From: Cohaesibacter marisflavi
GTDB lineage: Bacteria; Pseudomonadota; Alphaproteobacteria; Rhizobiales; Cohaesibacteraceae
Direction of reading: 5' to 3'
Length of the DNA stretch: 45,985 nt
Assembly: GCF_900115225.1 (NCBI RefSeq)
Contig: NZ_FOVR01000019.1
Span: 1 to 45,985, forward strand
Shown: positions 8,407 through 17,116 of the stretch, in pieces
Position numbering within the stretch: the stretch's first letter is position 1
Layout of the letters: every line of letters starts with the position of its first letter
Program-made: the position numbers and the translations under genes
Notes under the pieces: model-generated
What the model saw: only the letters and a program-made list of their open reading frames with translations
What the model was told of the DNA's origin: nothing
The model's database searches: none

Positions 8407-8562
8407 TTAGTTCCTTGTCTGCCGAAGCAGCCAATCGCGAGCGGCTTCTATATAGAAAAACTTGCGCGCAGACCCCATATGGTCGATCCCATCAAAAGTC
8501 AGGAAAGTAATATTGCCACCCTCCCCGAGATATCCATTCAACATTGATGTCAGCTTTTTCTG
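8407..8562 (-). pseudogene. Esterase C-terminal remnant
   Basis: About 50 codons read leftward to a stop at 8407-8409 encode KLTSMLNGYLGEGGN, ITFLTFDGIDHMGSARKF and FYIEAARDWLLRQTRN. The arrangement of FDGIDHMGSARKFFYIEAARDW matches the end of the esterase at 3811-5178 (GASGHRNTWRVAYSIEPIRAW), including the catalytic-type histidine. It is therefore the tail of a third hydrolase of the same family whose front was removed where the IS6 remnant begins. It is not functional as it stands. Confidence 0.65.
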
Positions 8563-8945
8563 ATCGCCAGTCGGGAGAAGAAGCGCCTGGCCGCCTGCTT
8601 ATTGCGGCGCGGCTGAACCAGAATATCGAGAACTTCGCCATCCGCATCAATTGCACGCCAGAGCCAGAATTTCTTAGCCCCAATCGTAATGACGACCTCA
8701 TCCATGTGCCACTTGTCTTTCGGCTTGGGCCGGTCTCTGCGAATGCAACTGGCAAAATGAACACCAAACCGATTGACCCAGAGCCGGACCGTTTCACGCG
8801 AAACGATAACCCCGCGCTCAGCAAGCAGGTCTTCCACATCGGCCGTGCTCAATGCAAACCGATGATAGGCCCACACCGCATAGGCGATAACCTCACGAGG
8901 AAAACGAAACCCTTTCAGGCGGGCAAAACTGCTTGGTATTTTCAT
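8550..8945 (-). pseudogene. IS6 family transposase, 3' truncated
   Basis: A 131-codon frame begins MKIPSSFARLKGFRFPREVI and continues AYAVWAYHRFALSTADVEDLLAERG, the helix-turn-helix of IS6 transposases, then RPKPKDKWHMDEVVITIGAKKFWLWRAIDADGEVLDIL with the first catalytic Asp. It stops after AARRFFSRL, where it runs into the esterase remnant, so the remaining half of the DDE domain (second Asp and Glu) is missing. Full-length members have about 230 residues. No terminal repeats are obvious. Confidence 0.85.
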
Positions 8946-9088
8946 GCTGCCGGTCTACACAAAACAAAAGCATCAAACAACTTGGCAATGCCCTTCACAT
9001 CATAAAACCGGTTGGCACCATAACCAAACAGTCTTGGAGCCCATTTCCCGCCAGTATTATGCTTTGCTTGTATCAGCTTTTCCAATTG
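8942..9088 (-). other. Short unidentified coding-like remnant
   Basis: A leftward open frame of about 48 codons contains KLIQAKHNTGGKWAPRLFGYG and ends ANRFYDVKGIAKLFDAFVLC..., with its stop overlapping the IS6 transposase start (ATGA). Its composition looks protein-like, but I do not recognise a family. It may be a piece of the same broken gene as the esterase tail, or IS-associated sequence. Confidence 0.25.
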
Positions 9089-9168
9089 CCATTAACCAAT
9101 ATCCGCATGCGGTAGAGCCGATCGACAAGCATTATAATCTCCAATCCCGGAGCTCGGGAGGAAAAACC

Positions 9169-10584
9169 ATGCCCAATATTTCTGAGAACTCGATACTACA
9201 CAGTGTCGACAAGCTATTCGATCATTCATCCTCTTTGTGCCACTTGGAAGATGGCATCAAAGAGCGCATCAAGTCCTGCAACCTGACCGTAACAATCCGC
9301 TTCGGTGTCAGACTCCGTGGGCGTGTATACAGCTTTACGGGCTGGCGTTCCGTTCACAGCGAGCATCAGCATCCGGCCAAAGGCGGCATTCGATATGCAA
9401 TGAACGTTGATCAAGATGAGGTTGAAGGTCTAGCTGCTCTGATGACCTACAAGTGCGCCCTGATCGGTATTCCATTTAGCGGCTCCAAAGGCGCTTTGCA
9501 GATCAATCGCAACGACTGGGAACCGCACGAACTGGAGCGCATCACTCGACGCTTCACACAGGAATTAGCCAAACGAAATCTGATCGGCCCTAGCCAGAAT
9601 GTTCCCGCCCCCGATATGGGTACTAGCGAAGTGGAAATGGCATGGATTGCAGATGAGTACCAACGGCTCAATCGGTTGGACATCAACGCAGCGGCATGCG
9701 TGACTGGTAAACCCCTAAGCTCTGGTGGCATTGAAGGACGCATTGAGGCAACCGGGCGCGGCACCCAATACGCCGTTCAAGAGTTCTTCCGCTCTTGGCC
9801 AAATCTGAATAAATCAGGCCTGACGCCCGAATTGAAAGGCAAACGCATCATTATTCAGGGATTGGGTAATGTGGGCTACCATGCAGCAAAGTTCCTTTCA
9901 GAAGAAGACGGTTGTCTCATTCAGGGTATCATTGAGCGGGACGGAGCAATCTATCGTGAACAAGGGCTTCCTGTCGATGAAGTCCGTGCCCACATGAACC
10001 GCACCGGAGGAGTGCGCGGTTTCCCTGATGCCGACTTCATCGAGCACGGTCAGAGCTTGTTGGAAAAGGAATGCGACATCCTTCTGCCAGCAGCTATGGA
10101 GAATGTCATCACTTCGGAGAGTGCCCCCCGCATCAAGGCTCCAGTCATCGTGGAAGCCGCCAATGGCCCGACCACCTATGATGCAGACAAGATCCTCAAA
10201 GAGCGCGGCGTCGTTATTCTGCCAGACATCTATGTCAACTCCGGCGGCGTCACAGTCAGCTATTTCGAGTGGATTAAGAATCTGGGCCATATGCGTCTGG
10301 GGCTTCTCGATCATCAGCGTCAGGAATCCCAAAACCGCCAGATCGCCGAAATGCTCGAATCCATGACAGGCGTCAAGATTCCGGAAGAACAATGGAAAGC
10401 TTTTGTTCGCGGAAGTGAAGAAATTGACCTTGTGCGCTCGGGCCTCGAGGAAATGATGCGAAAGGCCTTCGGCCACATGCTGTCCGTTTATCGGGAGCGC
10501 AACGGCGTTGATGATCTGCGTACTGCTGCATACGTGCTAGCGATTGAAACTGTTGCCAATGCCTACAAGTCCAGCGGCATCTGA
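9169..10584 (+). CDS. gdhA: Glutamate dehydrogenase (Glu/Leu/Phe/Val family)
   Basis: The 471-residue enzyme catalyses reversible oxidative deamination of glutamate to 2-oxoglutarate and ammonia. Three lysines expected in the active site are present with the usual spacing: K71 (HPAKGGIRY), K95 (TYKCA) and K107 (SGSKGAL). The catalytic Asp lies in PAPDMGT near residue 149. The nucleotide-binding loop is GLGNVG at 231-236. The start at 9169 has a strong GGGAGG site; a longer in-frame extension upstream is not supported. A TATAAT box lies at 9133-9138. Cofactor preference cannot be decided by eye. It could pass glutamate from the 5-oxoprolinase locus into central metabolism, but it is not in that operon. 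Confidence 0.9.
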   Translation: MPNISENSILHSVDKLFDHSSSLCHLEDGIKERIKSCNLTVTIRFGVRLRGRVYSFTGWRSVHSEHQHPAKGGIRYAMNVDQDEVEGLAALMTYKCALIGIPFSGSKGALQINRNDWEPHELERITRRFTQELAKRNLIGPSQNVPAPDMGTSEVEMAWIADEYQRLNRLDINAAACVTGKPLSSGGIEGRIEATGRGTQYAVQEFFRSWPNLNKSGLTPELKGKRIIIQGLGNVGYHAAKFLSEEDGCLIQGIIERDGAIYREQGLPVDEVRAHMNRTGGVRGFPDADFIEHGQSLLEKECDILLPAAMENVITSESAPRIKAPVIVEAANGPTTYDADKILKERGVVILPDIYVNSGGVTVSYFEWIKNLGHMRLGLLDHQRQESQNRQIAEMLESMTGVKIPEEQWKAFVRGSEEIDLVRSGLEEMMRKAFGHMLSVYRERNGVDDLRTAAYVLAIETVANAYKSSGI

Positions 10585-10598
10585 GCAAACTTTGAATA

Positions 10599-10635
10599 TA
10601 ACCCGAGACGGAAGGAACCCTTTAGCCTCGGGTTA
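10599..10635 (+). terminator. Hairpin after the glutamate dehydrogenase gene
   Basis: TAACCCGAG (10599-10607) pairs perfectly with CTCGGGTTA (10627-10635) across a 19-base loop, starting 15 bases after the stop codon. There is no clear T run, so it is a weak terminator or an mRNA-stabilising hairpin. The remaining sequence up to 10882 shows no convincing gene. Confidence 0.5.
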
Positions 10636-10882
10636 AATGTGTGACCCACCGGGAATCTGAGCGCGCTTAGATTAGCGCTACAGAGGCTAGCAATCCGGCC
10701 ATTGACGGGGATGAGAAAACCGGCTTTATGTAGAACGAGGATGTCGACCAAATCGCCGTAGATGCCTGAATATGCTCTTCAGAAGAAGCTTACCATCCAC
10801 ACCATTCCCATAACATCAAAATAGTCTGCGTGCGTGTCTTTTCTTGATCAAGTAGAACGGACACGCTCAAGAAAGAGAACTC

Positions 10883-11536
10883 ATGAAATTTTTCGTGGAT
10901 ACCGCTATTGTTAGCGACATCGTTGAGCTGAATGATTATGGTCTGGTAGATGGTGTTACCACTAATCCCAGCCTGATAGCCAAATCAGGACGCGACTTTA
11001 AAGAAGTTATTGCAGAAATTTGCAATACTGTTTCTGGCCCGGTTTCAGCAGAGGTCGCTTCCATGGATTTTGATACCATGATGGCGGAAGCAGGTTGCTT
11101 GAGCCGAATCGCTCCAAACGTAGTCATCAAACTGCCCCTGACGCTTGATGGTCTAAAAGCTTGCCGAAAACTTAGCGATAAGGGTATCAAGACCAATGTC
11201 ACCTTGTGCTTTGCAGCCAATCAGGCCCTTCTGGCCGCCAAGGCCGGTGCAACTTACATTTCGCCATTCATCGGTCGTCTGGATGATCTCAATCTGGATG
11301 GCATGGATCTTATCCGCGAGATCCGCGCTATCTATGACAGTTACGACTTCAAGACAGAAATTCTTGCCGCGTCCATTCGGACTGCAAACCACGTAAAAGA
11401 AGCAGCTAAGGAAGGGGCGGATGTGGCAACCATTCCCCCAGCGGTCATCAAGAGTCTTGCAAACCATACGCTGACAAACAAAGGCCTCGACCAATTTGCA
11501 AAAGATTGGGAAGCGACAGGTCAATCCATTCTCTGA
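10883..11536 (+). CDS. fsa: Fructose-6-phosphate aldolase / transaldolase-like protein
   Basis: At 217 residues it has the length of the short transaldolase (FSA/TalC) subfamily. Key residues are D6 (FVDTA), the TTNPSL motif at 26-31 and the Schiff-base lysine K83 in [14 protein letters not shown] and the late AASIRT motif also fit. The family forms decamers and either cleaves fructose 6-phosphate to dihydroxyacetone and glyceraldehyde 3-phosphate or acts as a transaldolase; sequence by eye does not separate these. The start has AAGAAAGAG upstream. It is a single-gene unit followed by a strong hairpin and may serve the pentose phosphate pathway together with gnd further on. Confidence 0.88.
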   Translation: MKFFVDTAIVSDIVELNDYGLVDGVTTNPSLIAKSGRDFKEVIAEICNTVSGPVSAEVASMDFDTMMAEAGCLSRIAPNVVIKLPLTLDGLKACRKLSDKGIKTNVTLCFAANQALLAAKAGATYISPFIGRLDDLNLDGMDLIREIRAIYDSYDFKTEILAASIRTANHVKEAAKEGADVATIPPAVIKSLANHTLTNKGLDQFAKDWEATGQSIL

Positions 11537-11624
11537 AGAGAGCAGCGTCAACTTCGGCTTCTCTTGTCAGCAAAACAGTTCGAGCCACGCCCCCATCCTG
11601 AAGACGAAGAGCTTCCAGAAAGAG

Positions 11625-11655
11625 AAAGCCCCGGACCATATTAGGCCGGGGCTTT
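11625..11655. terminator. Bidirectional terminator between fsa and the 2-hydroxyacid dehydrogenase gene
   Basis: AAAGCCCCGG (11625-11634) and CCGGGGCTTT (11646-11655) form a perfect 10-bp stem with an 11-base loop. The A and T ends allow it to work in both directions, which fits its place between convergent genes. Confidence 0.8.
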
Positions 11656-11693
11656 GTTGACTTTAACTCAGGGAAGTGTTTTCAGCAACAACC

Positions 11694-12641
11694 TCAAAGA
11701 ACCGGAGTTGGCAGAGGTTTCTTGTCAAACTGGGCGGCAAGGTTGTCATAAACAAGCTTACCCATCGCTTTGCGGGTTTCAATTGTGCCGCTGGCGTGAT
11801 GCGGTTGCAGCAAGACATTATCCAGCGCAAAAAACCGCGGATCGACGTCAGGCTCACTGTCAAACACGTCCAGACAAGCAAAGCCAAGAGCTTTGCTCTC
11901 CAGAGCATCCAGTAGAGCCACTTCATCAATATTCGATGCACGGGAAATGTTGATCAACATGCCTTCCGGTCCAAGGGCTTCGATGACTTCCTTGCCCACA
12001 ATGCCCTTGGTTGCAGGACCACCCGTAAGGGTCACGAAGAGAAAGTCGACTTTCTTGGCCAACTCAACCGGGTTAGCCACAAAGATCCAGTCTTTGGCAA
12101 AATCACGCTCTTCAAGGTCGCTATAATGGATTTCCATGTCGAAGGCGGCACAGCGACGCGCAACTTCATAGCCGATGCGCCCCAACCCCAGAACACCAAC
12201 GTTCTTTCCAAAGACCCTGCTCTTTAATGGATAGAGCCCCTTGTTCTTCCAGCTGCCAGTGCGCACCCACTCTTCAGCTCCGATAACACCTCGTGAAGCC
12301 GCCAGCATCATCGCCATTCCAAGATCGGCCACATCTTTTGTCAGCACATCTGGGGTATTGGTGACGCGAACACCGGCAGCTTCGGCTGCCTTCAGATCAA
12401 CGGCATCATAGCCCACACCATAAACCGAGATGATCTCGAGATTAGGCAAAGCCTCAATCAAGCTCATATCGGCCCCGAGCTCGCCACGTGTTGCAATGCC
12501 TCTGATTTGCGGCGCACATTCGGACAGAAATGCGGCTTTGTCTTCCGCTTCGAAATAGCGATGCATGACGAATCGCTGTTCCAGTCGCTCCATGTCCCAG
12601 TCCGGATAGGGACCAATTTGCAAAATATGCGGTTTTTCCAT
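11694..12641 (-). CDS. D-isomer-specific 2-hydroxyacid dehydrogenase
   Basis: The 315-residue NAD(P)-dependent oxidoreductase has the family's split catalytic domain and central Rossmann domain, with GVLGLGRIG as the dinucleotide-binding loop. The active-site Arg lies in NISRASNIDE, the Glu in DVFDSEPD and the His in LQPHHASGT. It resembles glyoxylate/hydroxypyruvate or 2-ketogluconate reductases; the substrate is uncertain. The start at 12641 has GGAGGAAC directly upstream. It is read leftward 200 bases beyond the aminotransferase gene and may be the end of that operon or have its own promoter. A second enzyme of the family is at 30712. Confidence 0.85.
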   Translation of the reverse strand: MEKPHILQIGPYPDWDMERLEQRFVMHRYFEAEDKAAFLSECAPQIRGIATRGELGADMSLIEALPNLEIISVYGVGYDAVDLKAAEAAGVRVTNTPDVLTKDVADLGMAMMLAASRGVIGAEEWVRTGSWKNKGLYPLKSRVFGKNVGVLGLGRIGYEVARRCAAFDMEIHYSDLEERDFAKDWIFVANPVELAKKVDFLFVTLTGGPATKGIVGKEVIEALGPEGMLINISRASNIDEVALLDALESKALGFACLDVFDSEPDVDPRFFALDNVLLQPHHASGTIETRKAMGKLVYDNLAAQFDKKPLPTPVL

Positions 12642-12841
12642 GTTTTGTTCCTCCTGAGCCCAGGATTTTCCCTTCACTTTAAAGGTCACAGCCTAAACAG
12701 CAGTTCCTTGACCTAACCTACCGTTACACCTCATGGTCAAAGGAAGGGTTGCCTGAGATATGAAATGTCCTGCGAGAAAAAATGGAGCCAGCGACTAGAA
12801 TAGGGCTGCTAAACTGGCTCCATTTGCAAGTTAGCTATCTC

Positions 12842-14050
12842 CTAGGACAGCGCGCTACATGCCTTGATAATTCTCTCACACCCGTCACGGATCACGTCTT
12901 CGCTGGTGGCAACAGAGATCCGGAAGTAAGGTGACAAGCCGTATGCTGTGCCTGCGATAACAGCGACGCCTTCGCTTTCCAGCAGGTAAAGCACGAAATC
13001 TCCATCGTCCTTGATTACCTGACCATCAGGCGTTTTCTTCCCGATAACTCCGGCACAATTTGGATAAACGTAGAATGCCCCATCAGAGCTGCGGCAGCTA
13101 AGGCCGGGGGCGGTATTGAGAAGCTCAACAGCCAGTTCGCAACGTTTCCGATAAACCTTCAGCCACTCGCCCACTTCCTTCTGATCACCGGTCAGTGCGG
13201 CCACTGCTGCTGCCTGACTTACGGATGACGCACAGGAAGCCATCTGCGACTGCAACGTGTTGATGGCCTTTACAAGTGGGGCAGGACCAACACCGTAACC
13301 GATACGCCAGCCAGTCATGGCATAGGTCTTGGACACGCCATTGATCAGGAAGGTGCGATCGATAAGGCCAGGCTCAACAGAAACCGGGCTAGCAATTCTG
13401 GCATCAGTGAAGACGATCTCGTCATAGATATCATCGGTCAGAAGCCATACCTGCGGATGACGCATCAGGACGTCGGTTACCGTCTTAAGGTCTTCTGCCG
13501 TGTAAACCGCACCGGTCGGATTGCTCGGTGAATTCAGAATGAGCCAGCGTGTGTTGGGCGTAATCGCGGCTTCAAGAGCTTCAGCCGTCAGCTTGAAACC
13601 ATCCTCCTCAACGCACGGAATGATAATCGGATTACCACCGCAAGCCAGTACCATATCCGGATAGGAAACCCAGAATGGTGCCGGAATAAGCACATCATCA
13701 CCCTTGCCAACAGTCGCCATCAACGTGTTGAAGATTACCTGTTTGCCCCCATTGCTGACAGTGATCTGGTCCAGTCCATAGTCCACCCCCGTGAACAGCT
13801 TCATACGGGCTGCAATAGCTTTGCGCAGCGGCACAGTGCCGGGAACTGCGGTATATTTTGTTTCCCCTGCCATGATGGCAGCACAAGCGGCTTCCTTGAT
13901 CGACTGTGGGGTGTCGAAATCCGGCTCTCCAACAGTCAGGTTGACGATATCGCGCCCCTCTTCACGCAGCTGACGGGCACGATCTGCTGCGGCCGTGCTG
14001 GGGGAGGGTTTAATGCGCTGGATGCGCGCAGCGAGCTTGAGTTCAGACAT
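12842..14050 (-). CDS. Class I pyridoxal-phosphate aminotransferase (aspartate aminotransferase type)
   Basis: At 402 residues it matches the I-beta aspartate aminotransferase group. Visible features are NLTVGEPDFDTP, the cofactor-contacting NSPSNPTGAVY, DDIYDEIVF and the Schiff-base lysine K241 in NGVSKTYAMTGWRIGYG. A late arginine in YFRISVA binds the substrate alpha-carboxylate. It transfers an amino group between an amino acid (aspartate, glutamate or an analogue) and a 2-oxo acid. It starts 28 bases after the TRAP large permease gene, so it is probably the last gene of the dehydrogenase-TRAP operon. In this context it would act on the imported compound or on the glutamate-like product of the Pxp proteins. 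Confidence 0.88.
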   Translation of the reverse strand: MSELKLAARIQRIKPSPSTAAADRARQLREEGRDIVNLTVGEPDFDTPQSIKEAACAAIMAGETKYTAVPGTVPLRKAIAARMKLFTGVDYGLDQITVSNGGKQVIFNTLMATVGKGDDVLIPAPFWVSYPDMVLACGGNPIIIPCVEEDGFKLTAEALEAAITPNTRWLILNSPSNPTGAVYTAEDLKTVTDVLMRHPQVWLLTDDIYDEIVFTDARIASPVSVEPGLIDRTFLINGVSKTYAMTGWRIGYGVGPAPLVKAINTLQSQMASCASSVSQAAAVAALTGDQKEVGEWLKVYRKRCELAVELLNTAPGLSCRSSDGAFYVYPNCAGVIGKKTPDGQVIKDDGDFVLYLLESEGVAVIAGTAYGLSPYFRISVATSEDVIRDGCERIIKACSALS

Positions 14051-14078
14051 GATGTCCTCCGATTACTTGGCGTTTCAA

Positions 14079-15383
14079 TCAGCCATACAGGACTGCGGGC
14101 AGCCATATGACAAATTCAGGGAAGATGGCGAGAAAGGCGATAAAGGCCAGCATCAAGGCGACGAATGGCAAGGTAACTCGGGTGATATAGCCGATACCAT
14201 CGCCAGTAACCCCTTGAATAATGAAGAGATTGAATCCAACAGGCGGTGTAATTTGAGCCAGCTCGACTACGATCACGAGGAAAACACCAAACCAGACCTT
14301 ATCAAACCCTGCAGCTGTTACCAAAGGCAGAACAACCGGCAGCGTGGTTACGATCATGGAGAAGCCCTCAAGAAAACACCCGAGTAGCAGATAGACGCAT
14401 GTCAGAACAAAGATTAGCATGAAAGGAGAGAGCTGGAGTTCCGACACGAAGCTAGCCATAAAGTTTGGAATGCCCAAGAATGATGTGACATTGCCCAAGA
14501 TGGTCGCGCCAACGATGATCAGGCCGATCATGCTGCAAGTCTGCATGGAACTGAGCGCAACATCGCGGACAGCTTTCACACTCAAACCGCCCTGGAGTGC
14601 TGCGACAAAAACGGCACCGAAGACACCAACAGCAGCAGCCTCGGAAGGGGTAGCCAAGCCACCATACATAGAGCCCAAAACAACCAGAATGAGAAATAGT
14701 GCCGGGGCCAATTCCTTCAGAGCGTAGATACGGTCGGCCATGGACACATGACGCAGGCGTTTTTCAGCTTCTGGAATTGCATCCTTATTGATGGTAGTTC
14801 TGATCATGATCACAGCCATGAACAACAGCGCAAGCAACATGCCAGGCAGAAAACCTGCGGTGAAAAGCTTCAAAACGGATTCTTCAGCCAACACACCATA
14901 AATGATCATCACAGTGCTGGGAGGAATAAGGAAGCCCAGAGTGCCAGCCCCAGCGAGACTACCGATGGCAATGTCACGAGAATATCCGCGGCGTAGTAGT
15001 TCCGTTAGGGAGATTCGTCCGACGACTTGGGTTGTCGCTGCAGAAGACCCCGAGATGGCGGCGAAAATTGAACATCCTACAATATTTACATGCAATAATC
15101 TTCCGGGAAGCAAGCCCATCCAGGGCGCTAGACCGTTGAAGAGAGAGCGTGACAGCTTCGTGCGAAAGAGGAATTCTCCCATGATGACGAACAGGGGCAG
15201 AGCAACCAATTCACTCGTAGTCAGAATGTTGAACACATATTGGGGGAGCAGTTTGTCGATCGGGATATCGCGGAACAGCGAGATTACAGTCACCCCTGTT
15301 CCCATCAGGGAAAGGCCCACCCAAATCCCTGAGCCAAGCACGACCAGTAGAGCAAGAAGCAATGTTGTTATGATTACACTCAT
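14079..15383 (-). CDS. dctM: TRAP transporter large permease (DctM type)
   Basis: About 434 residues, mostly hydrophobic, with roughly 12 membrane segments. It includes the family-typical GSSAATTQVVGRI near residue 100, GAGTLGFLIPPSTVMIIYGVLAEESVLKLFTAG and the ending FVIWLPAVLYG. It is the sodium-driven channel subunit that works with the small permease and the periplasmic binding protein. The start at 15383 overlaps the neighbourhood of the small permease stop (15388) and has AAGGA upstream. An earlier in-frame ATG at 15437 would lie inside the previous gene. The transported acid is unknown. Confidence 0.9.
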   Translation of the reverse strand: MSVIITTLLLALLVVLGSGIWVGLSLMGTGVTVISLFRDIPIDKLLPQYVFNILTTSELVALPLFVIMGEFLFRTKLSRSLFNGLAPWMGLLPGRLLHVNIVGCSIFAAISGSSAATTQVVGRISLTELLRRGYSRDIAIGSLAGAGTLGFLIPPSTVMIIYGVLAEESVLKLFTAGFLPGMLLALLFMAVIMIRTTINKDAIPEAEKRLRHVSMADRIYALKELAPALFLILVVLGSMYGGLATPSEAAAVGVFGAVFVAALQGGLSVKAVRDVALSSMQTCSMIGLIIVGATILGNVTSFLGIPNFMASFVSELQLSPFMLIFVLTCVYLLLGCFLEGFSMIVTTLPVVLPLVTAAGFDKVWFGVFLVIVVELAQITPPVGFNLFIIQGVTGDGIGYITRVTLPFVALMLAFIAFLAIFPEFVIWLPAVLYG

Positions 15384-15387
15384 GTGA

Positions 15388-15993
15388 TCAGTCCTTCGTG
15401 ATATCAAGATCGTGCGACGAAACCACCTTGAGACCATGGATTTCTAGTTCCAACCCAAAGAGGCAACGGATTAGGCGTTCGATGAGTGCCAACGTCAGGA
15501 AAAGGGCGCCTACCGCAATAGCAGTCTGAGGAATCCAGAGCGGTGTGTAGCTGGCAAAGGACACATTTCCGTCTTGGAATGATTTAAACGCTGCAGCTAT
15601 AAGTGCGTAGGATAGAAAGGCGGAAAATAGCATGCCAATCGTAGTTGTGAAACATTCAACGATGTGCCGCGCCTTTGGCGTCAGAGTTCCGATGAGAGCC
15701 GTAACACGCACGTGTCCTCCTGCGCGCATGGTAAGGGACGAGCCCAACATGAAGGCAGCGCCCATCAAATACCCACTATATTCCCAAGCAACCGGAATAT
15801 CCGCGTGCATAGCCGGAAAAAACTTTGTCCAGGCAGCAAGCAAAACTTCCGTAAAAACTAGGAACGTTAAAATAACAAGACATAGTGTGGCGAGAACCCC
15901 ACCAACTATGGCGAGCCAATGAACGACCCGCACATAGAAGGTGAATATTCCCGGAATCTTTGTCTCAGTAGAGCAAGTTTCCGGTGCTGACAT
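15388..15993 (-). CDS. dctQ: TRAP transporter small permease (DctQ type)
   Basis: A 201-residue membrane protein with four predicted helices, beginning around residues 27-52 (LAIVGGVLATLCLVILTF...). It contains the family-typical WEYSGYLMGAAFMLGSSLTMRAGGHVRV. It forms the membrane complex with the large permease. It starts two bases after the binding-protein stop and ends four bases before the large permease start, so the three are translated together. Confidence 0.88.
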   Translation of the reverse strand: MSAPETCSTETKIPGIFTFYVRVVHWLAIVGGVLATLCLVILTFLVFTEVLLAAWTKFFPAMHADIPVAWEYSGYLMGAAFMLGSSLTMRAGGHVRVTALIGTLTPKARHIVECFTTTIGMLFSAFLSYALIAAAFKSFQDGNVSFASYTPLWIPQTAIAVGALFLTLALIERLIRCLFGLELEIHGLKVVSSHDLDITKD

Positions 15994-15995
15994 TC

Positions 15996-17000
15996 TTAGT
16001 CTCTCCCGAGCTCAGCAAGATAGGCATCTACAATCGGCTTTGCAGAAGGAACCCGCTCGAGATATTCGTCCAACAGGGCTTTGGCTTTTGCCTGCATTTC
16101 GGCAAACATTTCTGGAGAAATTTCGACTAGATCCATGCCATGCTGCTGCATGGTGACTACACTCTGCATATCTTTGTCACGGGCCACATTCCAAAAATCC
16201 GGTTCAAGACTAGTCGCAATATCCTGAACTGTTTTTTGGTCTTCAGGGCTAATCTTATTCCATGCATCCAGATTGATAGAAACGATGTTGCTGCCCCAAG
16301 TATGGTTGGTTGGGTAGATGTATTTGAGGAACTCCCAGAATTTGCCATCTACACCTGAAGTTGCGGAAGTAGCAACACCATCGACGCGACCAGAAGCAAG
16401 GGCAGGAATCAGCTCTCCCCACGGAATCTGCACTCCAGCCATACCAATTGCTTTCATGGTATCCACTGTAGTTTTGTCAGCACCGCGAATTTTGATACCC
16501 TGCAGTTGATCAACCGAAACAGCATCAATTTTCAGATACATATACTGTTTTGGAGACGGTACATAGAAAAGGAATTTCTGATTGTAATTGCTGGCGACCT
16601 TTTCGATCTCGGGGCGCCAGAACTTATGCAGCACACGAAGGTCGTCCATAGAAGATACCAGAAACGGAACATTCTCCAAGCCAAACAAGGGCTGATCCCC
16701 GATCTGCTGGCTACCAAGAATGTCGGCCATTGGGACTAATCCGTCACGCACTGCACGCAGATGTTCTGGCCCCTTAAAACCTAGTGCACCACCGGCGTGA
16801 ACCTGAATGTCTACGCGACCATCTGTTGCCTTTTTCACTTCTTCAGCAAACTTTTTGATATTTTGCGTACCAAAATTAGATTCTGGCATCACTTCCGACA
16901 AGTCAAACGTCGCGGCATACGATGCCGAAACCGGATTAAACGCGGTAACAGCCAGCATAGCGACTGCACCGTACGCAATATTTCTAAAGGCCTTAAGCAT
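15996..17000 (-). CDS. dctP: TRAP transporter substrate-binding protein (DctP type)
   Basis: The 334-residue periplasmic protein has a signal peptide (KAFRNIAYGAVAMLAVTAF...SASYA). It has the DctP fold with HAGGALGFKGPEHLRAVRDGLVPMADI at 50-80 and the key region KIRGADKTTVDTMKAIGMAGVQIPWGEL, whose arginine usually binds the ligand's carboxylate. An organic acid is therefore expected, possibly an amino or cyclic amino acid. The ATG at 17000 has GAGGG upstream. A second ATG at 17051, preceded by GGAGGAG, would add 17 polar residues before the signal peptide, so the true start is not certain. It is followed at once by the two permease genes. Confidence 0.88.
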   Translation of the reverse strand: MLKAFRNIAYGAVAMLAVTAFNPVSASYAATFDLSEVMPESNFGTQNIKKFAEEVKKATDGRVDIQVHAGGALGFKGPEHLRAVRDGLVPMADILGSQQIGDQPLFGLENVPFLVSSMDDLRVLHKFWRPEIEKVASNYNQKFLFYVPSPKQYMYLKIDAVSVDQLQGIKIRGADKTTVDTMKAIGMAGVQIPWGELIPALASGRVDGVATSATSGVDGKFWEFLKYIYPTNHTWGSNIVSINLDAWNKISPEDQKTVQDIATSLEPDFWNVARDKDMQSVVTMQQHGMDLVEISPEMFAEMQAKAKALLDEYLERVPSAKPIVDAYLAELGRD

Positions 17001-17116
17001 ATTTTTTCCCTCGAATTTATGGTGATTGGTTGCGGTTTTGTTTCCCGTCATTGTAGCTCCTCCAGCTTGCTTTCCTCCAAGACCCCGGGACACGATTATC
17101 CCGACGTCAACCCGCG

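Noticed and set aside
10563-10751. Leftward frame downstream of glutamate dehydrogenase as a gene or IS fragment
   Set aside because: It overlaps the end of gdhA and the hairpin, has no ribosome site, and I could not match it to a family with confidence.
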